Source: Leptospira dzoumogneensis (GTDB lineage: Bacteria; Spirochaetota; Leptospiria; Leptospirales; Leptospiraceae). Taken from it: 64,000 nt of DNA. Below, one piece after another: positions 48,456 through 57,593 of the stretch. The position numbers were made by a program, and so were the translations under genes. Position 1 is the stretch's first letter. Every line of letters begins with the position of its first letter. Below the pieces are notes generated by a model. The model did not search any database and had not been told where the DNA came from. It saw only the letters and a list, made by a program, of their open reading frames with translations. Where the stretch lies: the NCBI RefSeq assembly GCF_004770895.1, contig NZ_RQHS01000016.1, positions 1 to 64,000 on the forward strand, written 5' to 3'.

Positions 48456-50063
48456 TTATTTATATGTATTTAAGATTGCGTAATGCGCCTTGTTAGCCTC
48501 GTATAATTTTTTGAATACGGAAAAATTCCGATCATATACTAATTTATTCGCCGGATTCGGATTCCATCTTTCTTTGCTCGGGATCAGATTTTTGATCTCT
48601 TCGAAAGAATGAATTTTACCTAATCCTAATGCAGCGATCGCTGCAGCCCCGGTTGCTCCTGCATTTTGAGGATGGTCTATCGTTTCAATGGTTCTACCTG
48701 TAATATCCGCCAAGATCTGACAAATGATAGGAGAACGTGCCACTCCACCCACAAATCGAATTGTAGAAGAAGCTGGGACTTTTGCATGAGATAATTCCAG
48801 TATCCAACGTTTATGAAAGGAAATACCTTCGATCACGGACCGGATCAGTTTTCTTTTTCCTGTATCTAATCCTATATTAAAGAACATTCCTCTTGCTGCA
48901 GGATCTTCGAAAGGACAACGGTTTCCATGCAGCCAAGGAGTGAATATGACTCCATCACTTCCTGCAGGAGTGTCTTTGATGGATTCGAATAGGTATGCGA
49001 AAAGACTTTCGTGAACTGCGTCTTCGCCTTCTGTTACATTCTTTTTTTCTAAATAAACATCTATCTCATCCAATGCAAGATGGTCCTTGACCCATTGTAG
49101 ACATTTACCGGAAGTTTCCTGCTCTCCGAAATAATTATAAAAACCGGCTCTTGCTCCTACGATGGATGCGATCCTCGCGTTGATATCCACAGTTCTTTTT
49201 TTGGTGACCGTTGATACCCAACCGGAGGTTCCTGCATAGATATGAGTGTCTCCTTCTTGTACTGCACCTGCTCCGATACCTATCAGTGTGGCGTCTCCTC
49301 CTCCACCGAAAACTGCAGTCCCTTCCTTTAATCCTAGTTCTTTTGCGGATATTTCAGTCAAACCGCCGATTAAATCTGTGGATTGTATTAGATCGGGAAG
49401 ATGTTCGAAACGAACTCCGAACATTTTGCAAAGCCCTTTATGCCAGCGGCTTTTACCGGGACGAGAATCATATAAGAAAGTGGCGAATGCAGAATCCAAG
49501 GTCATGGTTGCTCTGCCGGTACATCTAGTAGTCAGATAATCTTTCACATCCAACCACTTGTGAACTCTTGCGAATTTTTCGGCTTCTTTTGCCTCGACCC
49601 ATTTATATTTCCATAATGGATCTTTTACACTTCCTGCAACTGCGCCTGTGATCTGTAAGGAACGAAGAAGTTTATAAGCATTCAGACCTTCTATCTTGAT
49701 CCCATGCTCTATTCCTTTTTTCATTTGTTCACGGGCTCTTTGGTCCATATAACTCATCGCAGGACGAACCGGTTTCAGATCCTTATCAACTAAAACAAGA
49801 CCTTGCATTTGAGAACAGAAGGAGATCCCACGGATTTCTGCGGGATCTAATTTGGTTTCTTTTAAGACTTGGGCGGTGGTATCTCTCATGGAATTCCACC
49901 AATCTTGGGGATCCTGCTCCACTCCTCCGCCTTCTAAAAGTGTGAGTCCGTATTCTTGGGTTGCAGAATTAACTAGAGTAAGCCTATCACCTATTTCAAA
50001 TAGGCAAGTTTTGGTCCCGGTAGTTCCTATATCGTAAGCCAAAACATAGACTTTTGATTTCAT
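48456..50063 (-). CDS. FGGY-family carbohydrate kinase, xylulokinase-like (535 aa)
   Basis: Both halves of the FGGY fold are present: YDIGTTGTKTCLFE with GISFCSQMQGLVLVD in the first, and GTSGWVS, VGGVARSPIICQILAD and NAGATGAAAIAALGLG in the second. The order of motifs suits xylulokinase and related enzymes. The sugar is not known, and no transporter or isomerase is adjacent. A TetR gene lies 75 bases downstream on the same strand. Confidence 0.88.
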   Translation of the reverse strand: MKSKVYVLAYDIGTTGTKTCLFEIGDRLTLVNSATQEYGLTLLEGGGVEQDPQDWWNSMRDTTAQVLKETKLDPAEIRGISFCSQMQGLVLVDKDLKPVRPAMSYMDQRAREQMKKGIEHGIKIEGLNAYKLLRSLQITGAVAGSVKDPLWKYKWVEAKEAEKFARVHKWLDVKDYLTTRCTGRATMTLDSAFATFLYDSRPGKSRWHKGLCKMFGVRFEHLPDLIQSTDLIGGLTEISAKELGLKEGTAVFGGGGDATLIGIGAGAVQEGDTHIYAGTSGWVSTVTKKRTVDINARIASIVGARAGFYNYFGEQETSGKCLQWVKDHLALDEIDVYLEKKNVTEGEDAVHESLFAYLFESIKDTPAGSDGVIFTPWLHGNRCPFEDPAARGMFFNIGLDTGKRKLIRSVIEGISFHKRWILELSHAKVPASSTIRFVGGVARSPIICQILADITGRTIETIDHPQNAGATGAAAIAALGLGKIHSFEEIKNLIPSKERWNPNPANKLVYDRNFSVFKKLYEANKAHYAILNTYK

Positions 50064-50352
50064 GCAGTAGATCCTCCGAAACCCAGTTGAAAATAACTAG
50101 ATGAGTGAGCACTCACTCATCAGGAGATTGGAAAGCCCCTCAAAAAGGGCAATCCTTTTTTCTAAAATGAGAAGGCGGTTATATGAGATTGTCGTTTCGT
50201 GTCAATAGAATCGCGGCAAACAACCGCCACAGCGATGCGCAGGGGAAGTCCGATCGCTGATGTCGTCTGGATATTTTGGCCTTCGGCCATCGACTTGCTT
50301 ACGCAGTCGTTTTCTCGCTCCCTACGGGTCGCTGCGAAACCTTTTATAAAAA
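50064..50352. other. Intergenic segment rich in hairpins
   Basis: Besides the operator at 50101-50120 this stretch has a GCCC/GGGC hairpin with a T-run near 50135-50162 and a CAGCGATGCG/CGATCGCTG hairpin near 50230-50265. It also has GGCCTTCGGCC near 50280, and further short inverted repeats lie up to 50345. I see no gene in it. The hairpins may end the transcript of the gene at 50353-51447. Confidence 0.5.
50101..50120. promoter_or_regulatory. TetR-type operator upstream of the FGGY kinase
   Basis: The palindrome has perfect 9-bp arms (ATGAGTGAG and CTCACTCAT) around a CA centre. It sits 38 bases before the kinase start. The form is typical of TetR operators, and a TetR gene follows the kinase. 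Confidence 0.7.
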
Positions 50353-51447
50353 TTATCTACCGATAATCCCTTCCGCTTCCGGTTTGAATCTATAGATATA
50401 ATAAGGTCCCTTGCTTAAGATAGTGCTGTCCGTTTGCAAGAACACTTCGTTTAACGCGCTGCAAGTCAGATACATATATCCGTCTGGAGCGTAACTGAAT
50501 CCGTCAGGCCAACGGAAGCTTGGGTCCTTGAATAATGTGGTGATCTTTTTATCAGGATCGATCAAGTTCACTGCAGAATGTTCCGCGTCTGTCACATAAA
50601 TATTTCCGCTCTTATCTATGCTGATCCCGTCACTCATTGATTTTAAAGAATATTGTTCTACCTGGGCCGCGAGCCCCGCCGCGGATAACGTAGAATCCCT
50701 TAAAACGCTGGTTTTAGCGCGGTATAGTTCTCCGGAAGTGAAAGGAGCAAAATACAACCATTCCCTATTTTGGTCCAAAGCGATTGAGTCCGCATTAAAT
50801 ATGATAGAAACTCCTGCCACTTGGAAAGGAGATCCGTTCACAACGATCTCATTTCTTTCTCCCACTACGGAGACATGGTCTTTCAGCAGGCGTCTTGCTT
50901 TTTTATTTGTGATATCATAAACAACTAAGCCAGGATCCGGGATGAGAGGGCTTGTATCGGTGATAAAGATCGTCTCTGTTACGGTGTCGATCTGCATATC
51001 GTTGAACAAAGAATCCTTAGGAGCGATAGAAACCGGGAATTCATACTCATGGACGGTGGCTCCTGTTTCTATATCGAATGCGTAAACTTTCGGTCTTGTT
51101 ATTGCTAGATTGCCATAATCCAGGGTCCAAAGGCGATTTTTATCATCTACTCTGACTGAAAGAACAGTATTAAAATTTTTCTGAAAGTTCTGGTTTGGAA
51201 AAGGAAGTACCTGGCCATTCTTTAACTCGGCAACTTTGATCGGAGGAGATCCTTGGGGGAAGAAAGAGAAGAAGATTCGGCCGGAAGCGGACGCGCTTAT
51301 ATTACCGGGAGGACGATCCAACTGGATCACTTTTTCCAAAGAAGAAGTAGGATACTTAGGTAACGTTGTCCTATCTTCTAAATTTCCCGTTTCACATTTT
51401 ACAATGGTGGAAACCAATACAAAGACCAGAGCCCATTTTTTTAACAT
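50353..51447 (-). CDS. Yellow/MRJP-family (L-dopachrome tautomerase-related) lipoprotein (364 aa)
   Basis: The signal MLKKWALVFVLVSTIVKC ends with a lipobox Cys at residue 18. The mature protein matches the yellow/major royal jelly family, a six-bladed beta-propeller: PPGNISASASGRIFFSFFP, VDDKNRLWTLDYG, PKVYAFDIETG, SLFNDMQIDT and WPDGFSYAPDGYMYLT. Bacterial members are poorly understood and may bind small aromatics or amines. It is divergent from an MFS transporter over a 437-base region, so the two may be co-regulated. Confidence 0.82.
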   Translation of the reverse strand: MLKKWALVFVLVSTIVKCETGNLEDRTTLPKYPTSSLEKVIQLDRPPGNISASASGRIFFSFFPQGSPPIKVAELKNGQVLPFPNQNFQKNFNTVLSVRVDDKNRLWTLDYGNLAITRPKVYAFDIETGATVHEYEFPVSIAPKDSLFNDMQIDTVTETIFITDTSPLIPDPGLVVYDITNKKARRLLKDHVSVVGERNEIVVNGSPFQVAGVSIIFNADSIALDQNREWLYFAPFTSGELYRAKTSVLRDSTLSAAGLAAQVEQYSLKSMSDGISIDKSGNIYVTDAEHSAVNLIDPDKKITTLFKDPSFRWPDGFSYAPDGYMYLTCSALNEVFLQTDSTILSKGPYYIYRFKPEAEGIIGR

Positions 51448-51884
51448 AAAATTTTCTCCACTGCCTCATATCATAAGGCAAAAAAGAAAACAGTCGTCCG
51501 CATTGCTTAAGTCGAACGTCCGAATTTAAGAAGTCGGTCTTTTATAAAAAATCAAAACTTACAACTTTCTTATTTCTTAAAGTACTAGTAAGCTATGTAA
51601 ACTTGCGTTCAAGCGAAAAGGAACGGGATTATAGGATCGAATTACCTTGCACTTATATGCGTCTTACATTTTACAAAAACACTTATTCGCATAATATTGA
51701 GATTGTTATAATTAGAATCTAAAATCATATCTACTTCCCATTCCAAAATTATAATTTGCTTGGAACTAGAACATATACCTCTTATACTGTCATTGTTACT
51801 TCCGAGCTTATAAGTGATGACTTCCTCGGACCTAAGTGATGCGAATTATTATCTTTTACTATTTAAATAAAAACGGGGCTTTCT
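51448..51884. promoter_or_regulatory. Large divergent promoter region between the yellow-family gene and an MFS gene
   Basis: No gene is seen in these 437 AT-rich bases. The main feature is a tandem 22-bp direct repeat at 51798-51841. Promoters for both genes must lie here, but I cannot place them with confidence. Confidence 0.5.
51798..51841. repeat. Tandem 22-bp direct repeat, candidate operator
   Basis: Two units (51798-51819 and 51820-51841) each consist of ACTTCC, seven variable bases and TAAGTGATG. The ACTT and AAGT parts also form short inverted arms. It ends 43 bases before the MFS start, so it is well placed to bind a regulator. Confidence 0.6.
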
Positions 51885-53138
51885 ATGCGTGAAAACCAAG
51901 TAAAGGTATACGGCTACAGATGGGTGATTCTTGGTCTATACGCACTAATTACGGCGATTATCCAAATCCAATGGCTGACTTTTGCGCCGATAGCCAGAGA
52001 GGCTAAAGTATTTTACGATGTATCCAGCCTTCAAATAGATCTTCTCTCCCTTATCTTTATGGGAGTATTCGTATTAATGGCAATCCCTGCTTCTTATATA
52101 ATCGATACTTACGGAATTAAGATAGGAGTCGGAGTGGGAGCGGCTCTCACAGGAATTTTCTCCTTAAGTAAAGGAGTGTATGCGGATAATTTTAGTATAG
52201 TGGTTGCATCTCAAATCGGCTTAGCAATCGCACAACCTTTCATATTAAACGCAGTCACTAAAGTAAGTGTGCAATGGTTTCCGATCACTGAAAGAGCCAC
52301 CGCTGTTGCTATCGGAACACTCGCACAATTTGTAGGCATAATCTTAGTAATGGCGATCACTCCTAGAATGTTAGGAGAAGTAAATCCGAACCCACAAGAA
52401 ATCCCTGGAATTCTTTTGAATTATGGATTGGTAGCTTTGTCAGGAGCCGTCGTATTCTTAGCGTTCTTTAAAGAAAAACCTCCGACTGCTCCGGACAATG
52501 TAAATCTACAAGATTCCAAATTTAAAGTATTCGAAGGTTTAAAACATATTTTAAGCCAAAAGGATATGAGAAAATCTCTGCTTCTATTTTTGATCGGACT
52601 CGGAGTATTCAATGCAGTCAGCACTTGTATAGATCAGATCTGCGAAACAAAACATCTGAACATGACCCAGTCCGGAGAAATTGCAGGAATGATGTTAATG
52701 TCAGGAATTATTGCAGGTATCTTTGTTCCATTGATCTCAGATAAGGTCGGCAAAAGACAACCTTTCTTGGTGATCTCTATGGCAGGGTTTTTACCGGGAA
52801 TGTTATTATTCTCCTTAGCAAACGATTATACATTAGTTTTAACCGGAGCATTTTTAATCGGGTTTTTCTTACTCGGGATTGGAGCGCCGATCGGATTCCA
52901 ATATTGTGCAGAGATCACCTCTCCCGCACCTGAATCTTCTTCCCAAGGTCTTTTACTTTGGATCGGTCAGATCTCAGGGATCTTCTTTATCTTGGGGCTG
53001 AACTTTTTAGGAATAGATCTATTCTTAAAAATATTCATAGGTCTTGGGGTCCTGAACTTAGGTTTATCTTTTTTACTCAAAGAATCTCCACTCATGCTTG
53101 GAGCAAAAGTACAGGAGAATTCTCTCTCCAGAAAATAA
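51885..53138 (+). CDS. MFS transporter, FLVCR-like (417 aa)
   Basis: Twelve membrane segments are visible, with a central loop near residue 205. The segment DTYGIKIGVGVGAALTG after helix 2 and SDKVGKRQPFLVIS after helix 8 fit the MFS loop motifs. The whole resembles the FLVCR/solute carrier 49 branch more than drug exporters. The substrate is unknown. A GGGG lies a few bases before the ATG. A strong hairpin follows the stop. Confidence 0.85.
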   Translation: MRENQVKVYGYRWVILGLYALITAIIQIQWLTFAPIAREAKVFYDVSSLQIDLLSLIFMGVFVLMAIPASYIIDTYGIKIGVGVGAALTGIFSLSKGVYADNFSIVVASQIGLAIAQPFILNAVTKVSVQWFPITERATAVAIGTLAQFVGIILVMAITPRMLGEVNPNPQEIPGILLNYGLVALSGAVVFLAFFKEKPPTAPDNVNLQDSKFKVFEGLKHILSQKDMRKSLLLFLIGLGVFNAVSTCIDQICETKHLNMTQSGEIAGMMLMSGIIAGIFVPLISDKVGKRQPFLVISMAGFLPGMLLFSLANDYTLVLTGAFLIGFFLLGIGAPIGFQYCAEITSPAPESSSQGLLLWIGQISGIFFILGLNFLGIDLFLKIFIGLGVLNLGLSFLLKESPLMLGAKVQENSLSRK

Positions 53139-53148
53139 ATAAAAAAAG

Positions 53149-53173
53149 GTCCGTCGGAATTACTCCGACGGAC
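53149..53173. terminator. Strong bidirectional terminator hairpin
   Basis: GTCCGTCGGA (53149-53158) pairs perfectly with TCCGACGGAC (53164-53173). A seven-A run precedes it, giving a T-run on the minus strand. It separates the MFS gene from the convergent flavin oxidoreductase gene. Confidence 0.8.
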
Positions 53174-53275
53174 GGTTTAAGGTTTGCTATTCAATGGATC
53201 AAGTCGTTTCAGATGTGATCCGCTTGGAAGAAATTCGTTCCAAAAATTTTCTATAGTCCGCTTTAAAAGTAAAGG

Positions 53276-54547
53276 CTATCGATTAGTGTCGAGGTCGGGC
53301 TTCAAGAGCCTGCGAAGCAGGTTCTTATAATTTTTAGCGTTACGTCTTCCTCTGATCTGATCACGGATCATATTCCAAATCAAAGAACCTGGTAGTTTTG
53401 GTTCTTTTCCTTCTCCCATTCTTCTGAACTGAAGACGGATCGCGGACATCTTAGAAAGTGAATTGATTGCAGGATTGGAAAGTTTAGGTATTTCTACGGA
53501 AACCTTTTCTATTTTTCCGGAAAGTAATCCGTTTACGAATGTAGGATGGAATGCAAAAGGTGCAGCGATCCCTACCAAGTCCGCTTCTTGCGAAACAATA
53601 GCTTCTTCCATTACGGATCTGCTTCTGAATCCTCCGGTTACTAACAGAGGGATTTTAGTGATCTCTTTTGCCTTTTTGGCAAAATCCAAGAAGTAAGCTT
53701 CTCTTTTGTTTGTGCCTGTTCCTTGCATTGCAGGAGATTCATAATTCCCTCCCGAAATTTCCAAAAGATCCAAACCGATCGGTTCCAGCATTTTGATCAC
53801 TTGAATGGAATCTTCTTCCTGGAAACCTCCACTCTGGAAGTCCGCGGAATTTAATTTAACTCCAATCCCGAAATCGGATCGAACAGATGTTTTGATCCCT
53901 TTTAGAACTTCTAAAAGGAATCTTGCGCGATTTTCTAAGGAACCACCCCATTCATCTTTTCTAATATTGGTGATCGGAGATAGGAATTGGTTTAATAAAT
54001 ATCCATGAGCAGAATGGACTTCTACTCCGTTGAACCCTGCTTTTTCGGCTAAGACTGCAGCATCCACGAACTTTTGGATGAGAACTTTAATCTCTTCTCC
54101 ACTTAATTCTCTTGGTTCTCCAAAAACCTTAGCGAACATTCTTCCTGGTATATGGACTTTTACCGGGGAAGGTGCAACGGGGGTTTCGTTAATAAAGCCG
54201 AATGTTTGTCTTCCCGGATGATTGATCTGCATCCAAATTTTGGATCCGCCGGACTGTCCTATCTCCGCCCATTTTTTAAGTGGAGAAAGATCCATATCCT
54301 TTCTTAAGATCACGTTTCCCGGACCGGTAAGTCCATTCACGTCCACCATTACGTTTCCGGTAAGAAGAAGTCCCGCTCCTGATTGGGACCATCTTTCATA
54401 TAGTTTGAATAAACTTTTGCCGGGAAGAAATTCCTTATCCGAAAGACCTTCTTCCATAGATGCTTTCACGATTCTGTTTTTGAGTATTTGGTCGTTTGGA
54501 AGTTTCAGTTCGGATGAAATCCCTTCCTTTGATAATGCCTGGATCAT
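53276..54547 (-). CDS. Old-yellow-enzyme-family NADH:flavin oxidoreductase (423 aa)
   Basis: This FMN TIM-barrel enzyme reduces activated double bonds. The motifs WMQINHPGRQT, VEVHSAHGYLLNQFLSP and DEWGGSLENRARFLLEV are typical. No iron-sulfur ligands of the larger dienoyl-CoA reductases are seen, so this is the OYE/xenobiotic reductase type with a C-terminal extension. It is divergent from a TetR gene and probably controlled by it. Confidence 0.92.
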   Translation of the reverse strand: MIQALSKEGISSELKLPNDQILKNRIVKASMEEGLSDKEFLPGKSLFKLYERWSQSGAGLLLTGNVMVDVNGLTGPGNVILRKDMDLSPLKKWAEIGQSGGSKIWMQINHPGRQTFGFINETPVAPSPVKVHIPGRMFAKVFGEPRELSGEEIKVLIQKFVDAAVLAEKAGFNGVEVHSAHGYLLNQFLSPITNIRKDEWGGSLENRARFLLEVLKGIKTSVRSDFGIGVKLNSADFQSGGFQEEDSIQVIKMLEPIGLDLLEISGGNYESPAMQGTGTNKREAYFLDFAKKAKEITKIPLLVTGGFRSRSVMEEAIVSQEADLVGIAAPFAFHPTFVNGLLSGKIEKVSVEIPKLSNPAINSLSKMSAIRLQFRRMGEGKEPKLPGSLIWNMIRDQIRGRRNAKNYKNLLRRLLKPDLDTNR

Positions 54548-54567
54548 AAAATTCTCACTTAATTGTT

Positions 54568-54632
54568 CCTACCATTCGGTATTTATTTGACTGGGTCGGT
54601 CAATTAAAATTCCTACCGGTTGGTATTTATTT
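54568..54632. promoter_or_regulatory. Operator cluster between OYE and TetR genes
   Basis: Two 21-base direct repeats (54568-54588 and 54612-54632) differ only in a few central bases and each contain TACC-N4-GGTA. Between them lies TTGAC-N7-GTCAA (54587-54603). This is a likely binding region for the TetR protein at 54694 and a divergent promoter. Confidence 0.7.
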
Positions 54633-54693
54633 TTAGGAAAATGAGAGAATTCGTTTGACGGGCCAAAGAAAAATGTAGAAACAGAGGGCAGGA

Positions 54694-55326
54694 ATGAAAC
54701 TAAGCAAAGCTAAACCGGGCTGGAAAAAAATGCCGGAGGAAGTCCGAAAGGGATCCATCCTTCAGGCAGCTATGCAATGTTTCTTTAGTAAGGGTTTTGA
54801 AAGGACCTCCGTCCAGGACATAGCGGACGCAGCCGGTCTCACAAAAGGCGGGATCTATTTCCATTTTGAAAGCAAAGAAGAGATCAGAGACACTCTCATC
54901 CAAAACTTTTTGTCCTGGGAAAGGTTCGGATTCGAAGAGCCTGAAGTAAAAGCACTCCCACCACATCTGCGCTTGGTAGAATACCTAGAAAGACTTGCGA
55001 ATCGTCTGGCAGTGGAAGGAAATTGCAGCCCTCGCCTATTTGCAGAAGCCACTGCCTGCGGCGCCATGGAAAAAGAAATATTAAGTTTTTATGATTCTTT
55101 AGAAAAACTTTTCGCTAAAACTATTAAGGAAGCCCAAGAAAACGGCAAGGTCAGGGAAGATCTTTCTCCTGAACTTTCTGCAAGGACACTACTTGCACTT
55201 TTTGACGGTTTGCAGATCCAATCCGATATTTCCGATAAAAGAGCGCTGCAGACCAAAGGCAGGGAAGTGCTGAAAGTGTTTTTTAAATCTATGTTATTCC
55301 TTCCTCAGGATGGCTGTGAGATTTAA
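54694..55326 (+). CDS. TetR-family transcriptional regulator (210 aa)
   Basis: The helix-turn-helix is VQDIADAAGLTKGGIYFHFESKEEI. The C-terminal domain is helical and resembles the AcrR/QacR type (TetR_C). Divergent orientation from the OYE gene, with shared palindromes between them, suggests that it represses that gene and itself. Confidence 0.93.
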   Translation: MKLSKAKPGWKKMPEEVRKGSILQAAMQCFFSKGFERTSVQDIADAAGLTKGGIYFHFESKEEIRDTLIQNFLSWERFGFEEPEVKALPPHLRLVEYLERLANRLAVEGNCSPRLFAEATACGAMEKEILSFYDSLEKLFAKTIKEAQENGKVREDLSPELSARTLLALFDGLQIQSDISDKRALQTKGREVLKVFFKSMLFLPQDGCEI

Positions 55327-55351
55327 AGGATCGTTTCAAAGTTTGAGTCTT

Positions 55352-55474
55352 TCAAACCTTGATCGGAAGATAAATACTCACTAACAAAAAAGCCAGAGAA
55401 ATCAGGATCGCCATGAGTGGTCGGACGATCCGATAAAATTTCCACAGTCTCAATTTATATTTTTTATTCTTCAT
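55352..55474 (-). CDS. Small membrane protein (40 aa)
   Basis: An ATG at 55472-55474 opens a basic N-terminus (MKNKKYKLRLWKFYRIVRP) and one membrane helix (LMAILISLAFLLVSIYL), ending at TGA 55352. The charge pattern places the N-terminus inside. The ribosome site is weak (AGAG). It lies in an otherwise empty region together with a second such frame. No family is known to me. Confidence 0.45.
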   Translation of the reverse strand: MKNKKYKLRLWKFYRIVRPLMAILISLAFLLVSIYLPIKV

Positions 55475-55571
55475 CTCTATATATTAGAGAACAAAGGAAG
55501 GATCTCAGACTTACATTTTCAGAAAATTTTTTATGATCCCTTGAGTGAGGGATAGCGAATTAAGAATTAGA

Positions 55572-55676
55572 TTATTTTAATTCTTTATGTCTTTTCCTGA
55601 TCCAGAGTCCGTATACTATTCCGACGGAAAATCCGGATACGATCACTATAATTAGAATTGGGTCCATCTTTGTCAT
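55572..55676 (-). CDS. Small membrane protein (34 aa)
   Basis: From ATG 55674-55676 it encodes MTKMDPILIIVIVSGFSVG, a membrane helix, then a basic tail (LWIRKRHKELK) ending at TAA 55572. The helix plus basic tail is a plausible bitopic microprotein. No strong ribosome site is seen. Its role is unknown. Confidence 0.45.
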   Translation of the reverse strand: MTKMDPILIIVIVSGFSVGIVYGLWIRKRHKELK

Positions 55677-55708
55677 AGATTGATCTTAGATCTATGTATT
55701 GCAAGGCC

Positions 55709-56956
55709 TTAGTTGGACTTGCTAGTCACTGAAGTGATCTGGAGGGTTACTCCGGAAACTTTTAAGTATGTCCAGTCCGTAGTTAAAGTGGGAGAAATAT
55801 CCGTAGTCCCGATAGAACCTCCGTCCCCCACAACTACCATTCTATTTAGTTTAGTACTATAAGTTGCAGACATCCAATCTTGGTAGGAACTCGTAGTTCC
55901 ACAAGCATCCAATGTATTTACCGTAGTCCAAGATATTCCTTGGTTAGAAGAGTAAGCCCATTTGCAGGAATTTCCGAAACTGTATATGTTCCCAGACTCA
56001 TCACTTGCAAATCCATTGGGTCGATTATTCGCCCCAAAACCGATCGCAACTGACGCAGGCCAGACTCCACTCGCATTCATTTTAGAACTTACCGCTATTG
56101 AATCGGCTGCTCTCATTCCAAATACCAAAAGTGAATTTGCCCTAGACACGAAGAACTGGAATGAATATTGATCATATACGGTAGTATTCGGAGGAGCATA
56201 TGTCAAAGATTCCAATGCATTACCGCCGCCATATGGAGGAAAACCCGGCATGTCAGAAGTAGAAGTGCTCGGATTATATTCTAAGGTCGCCGAATAAGAC
56301 CCGCCTTCTTGAGCGCAGTACAGAGTATCATTATGGAACATGACCAAACATGATCCATTCACCGTTCCATATTCCGTTTCCGGAATATCTTCCATTACGG
56401 TCCAAGTCTTTCCATTTGTACTTTGGATCATGTATAATTGGTCTGCGCTTGAATTCGAGCCAAACTTAGTACCGGCTGCTACAAATTTTTTTACTCCACC
56501 GACCCTTCCGTAAGAAATAGATCTAAGCGGTAAATTTCCTTGGGATGGAAATACGCTACTATTCGGACAAGGGATCCTGGTCCAAGTTGTTCCGTTTGGA
56601 CTTGTCCAAAGCCCGCAGTTATTTGTTCGAGTTTCGAATGAAGCGGAGAGAGTTCCAACAGCTACATATAATCCGTTACCATAAGTTACCGAATATAAAG
56701 TTCCTCCGGAACAATCAGGAAACACGGAAGAACCGGAGGCGACGGCCCATTCGACTCCATCTTCACTTGTCCACAGGGAGCAAGAAAGCCCCACTGCTAC
56801 AAACTCATTACCGTTCTCGGTAGGTTGGAGTTGATTTGATAATGTCAGATCCAAGGAAAGACCCACTAAGGATTGGGAAGCATCTATATTCACTTCCTTT
56901 GCTTGGTTACAATATAAGATCTGAAAGATACTTAGTAATAGAACGATACGTTTCAT
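55709..56956 (-). CDS. Lipoprotein with BNR/sialidase-like repeats (415 aa)
   Basis: The signal MKRIVLLLSIFQILYC ends in a lipobox Cys at residue 16. The mature part has repeated units of the type FVAVGLSCSLWTSEDGVEWAVA and FVAAGTKFGS...IQSTNGKTWTV. These fit the S-x-D/N-G-x-x-W BNR/sialidase-like repeat found in beta-propellers. No catalytic arginine set is obvious, so a binding rather than enzymatic role is likely. It is probably outer-membrane anchored. Confidence 0.75.
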   Translation of the reverse strand: MKRIVLLLSIFQILYCNQAKEVNIDASQSLVGLSLDLTLSNQLQPTENGNEFVAVGLSCSLWTSEDGVEWAVASGSSVFPDCSGGTLYSVTYGNGLYVAVGTLSASFETRTNNCGLWTSPNGTTWTRIPCPNSSVFPSQGNLPLRSISYGRVGGVKKFVAAGTKFGSNSSADQLYMIQSTNGKTWTVMEDIPETEYGTVNGSCLVMFHNDTLYCAQEGGSYSATLEYNPSTSTSDMPGFPPYGGGNALESLTYAPPNTTVYDQYSFQFFVSRANSLLVFGMRAADSIAVSSKMNASGVWPASVAIGFGANNRPNGFASDESGNIYSFGNSCKWAYSSNQGISWTTVNTLDACGTTSSYQDWMSATYSTKLNRMVVVGDGGSIGTTDISPTLTTDWTYLKVSGVTLQITSVTSKSN

Positions 56957-57060
56957 ACGGGCCTTTTACTTAATAACAAATTTCCATAAAATCTTTCCCA
57001 TCTTTTTTGGGATATCGACCGTTTGATTATGTAGAATTCTCTAGGATTTTTCTAGTTAGT

Positions 57061-57501
57061 TTAGGGCTCCAACTTATAATCGGCCTCTAAAATTCGAGGA
57101 CAATGGCTGAAAATAGTCCCTAAATAATGCCTGGCTAAAGAATGAAAGACCCATTCTCCTGCTGTATTTTGCACCTCTGCGGAACCAATCTCGGAAAAAC
57201 CGTTTTTCTGGAAGAAAGAATCTAAGCTCCAATCTTCTTCCCCAGGGATCACTTGTATTTTTAACATAGCGTAGAAGGTCCCTGAATCGGGATCGAATCT
57301 GAACACGATGGATCGGCCGCCTAATGGATTTCGAATGGAGAAGGTGGCCCATTTTGCCTTGGGTCCGGAACCTTCGGACTTTAGATCGTACAATTCGTAT
57401 TGTAAATCTTTCTCATTTCCGAAAAACTCATGAAAAGCGGAACGAAATGCCTCTCCGAATTCTAACTGGGTTGGGCAATAAGAATCTTCCGAAGGATCCA
57501 T
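57061..57501 (-). CDS. Small cytoplasmic protein of unknown function (146 aa)
   Basis: The protein is acidic with no signal or membrane segment. A central beta-rich part (GRSIVFRFDPDSGTFYAMLKIQVIPG) is notable. It lies 12 bases from a divergent FlaA-like gene region (57513 onwards). I do not recognise the family. Confidence 0.65.
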   Translation of the reverse strand: MDPSEDSYCPTQLEFGEAFRSAFHEFFGNEKDLQYELYDLKSEGSGPKAKWATFSIRNPLGGRSIVFRFDPDSGTFYAMLKIQVIPGEEDWSLDSFFQKNGFSEIGSAEVQNTAGEWVFHSLARHYLGTIFSHCPRILEADYKLEP

Positions 57502-57593
57502 AGTACTGATTCTTGGAAGGTAGTATTCACCATCAAGTTTTTAGAGAAATGGATCTTAGGAAAATAAACGAGACTCTAGTCTTTTTTGAGAAT

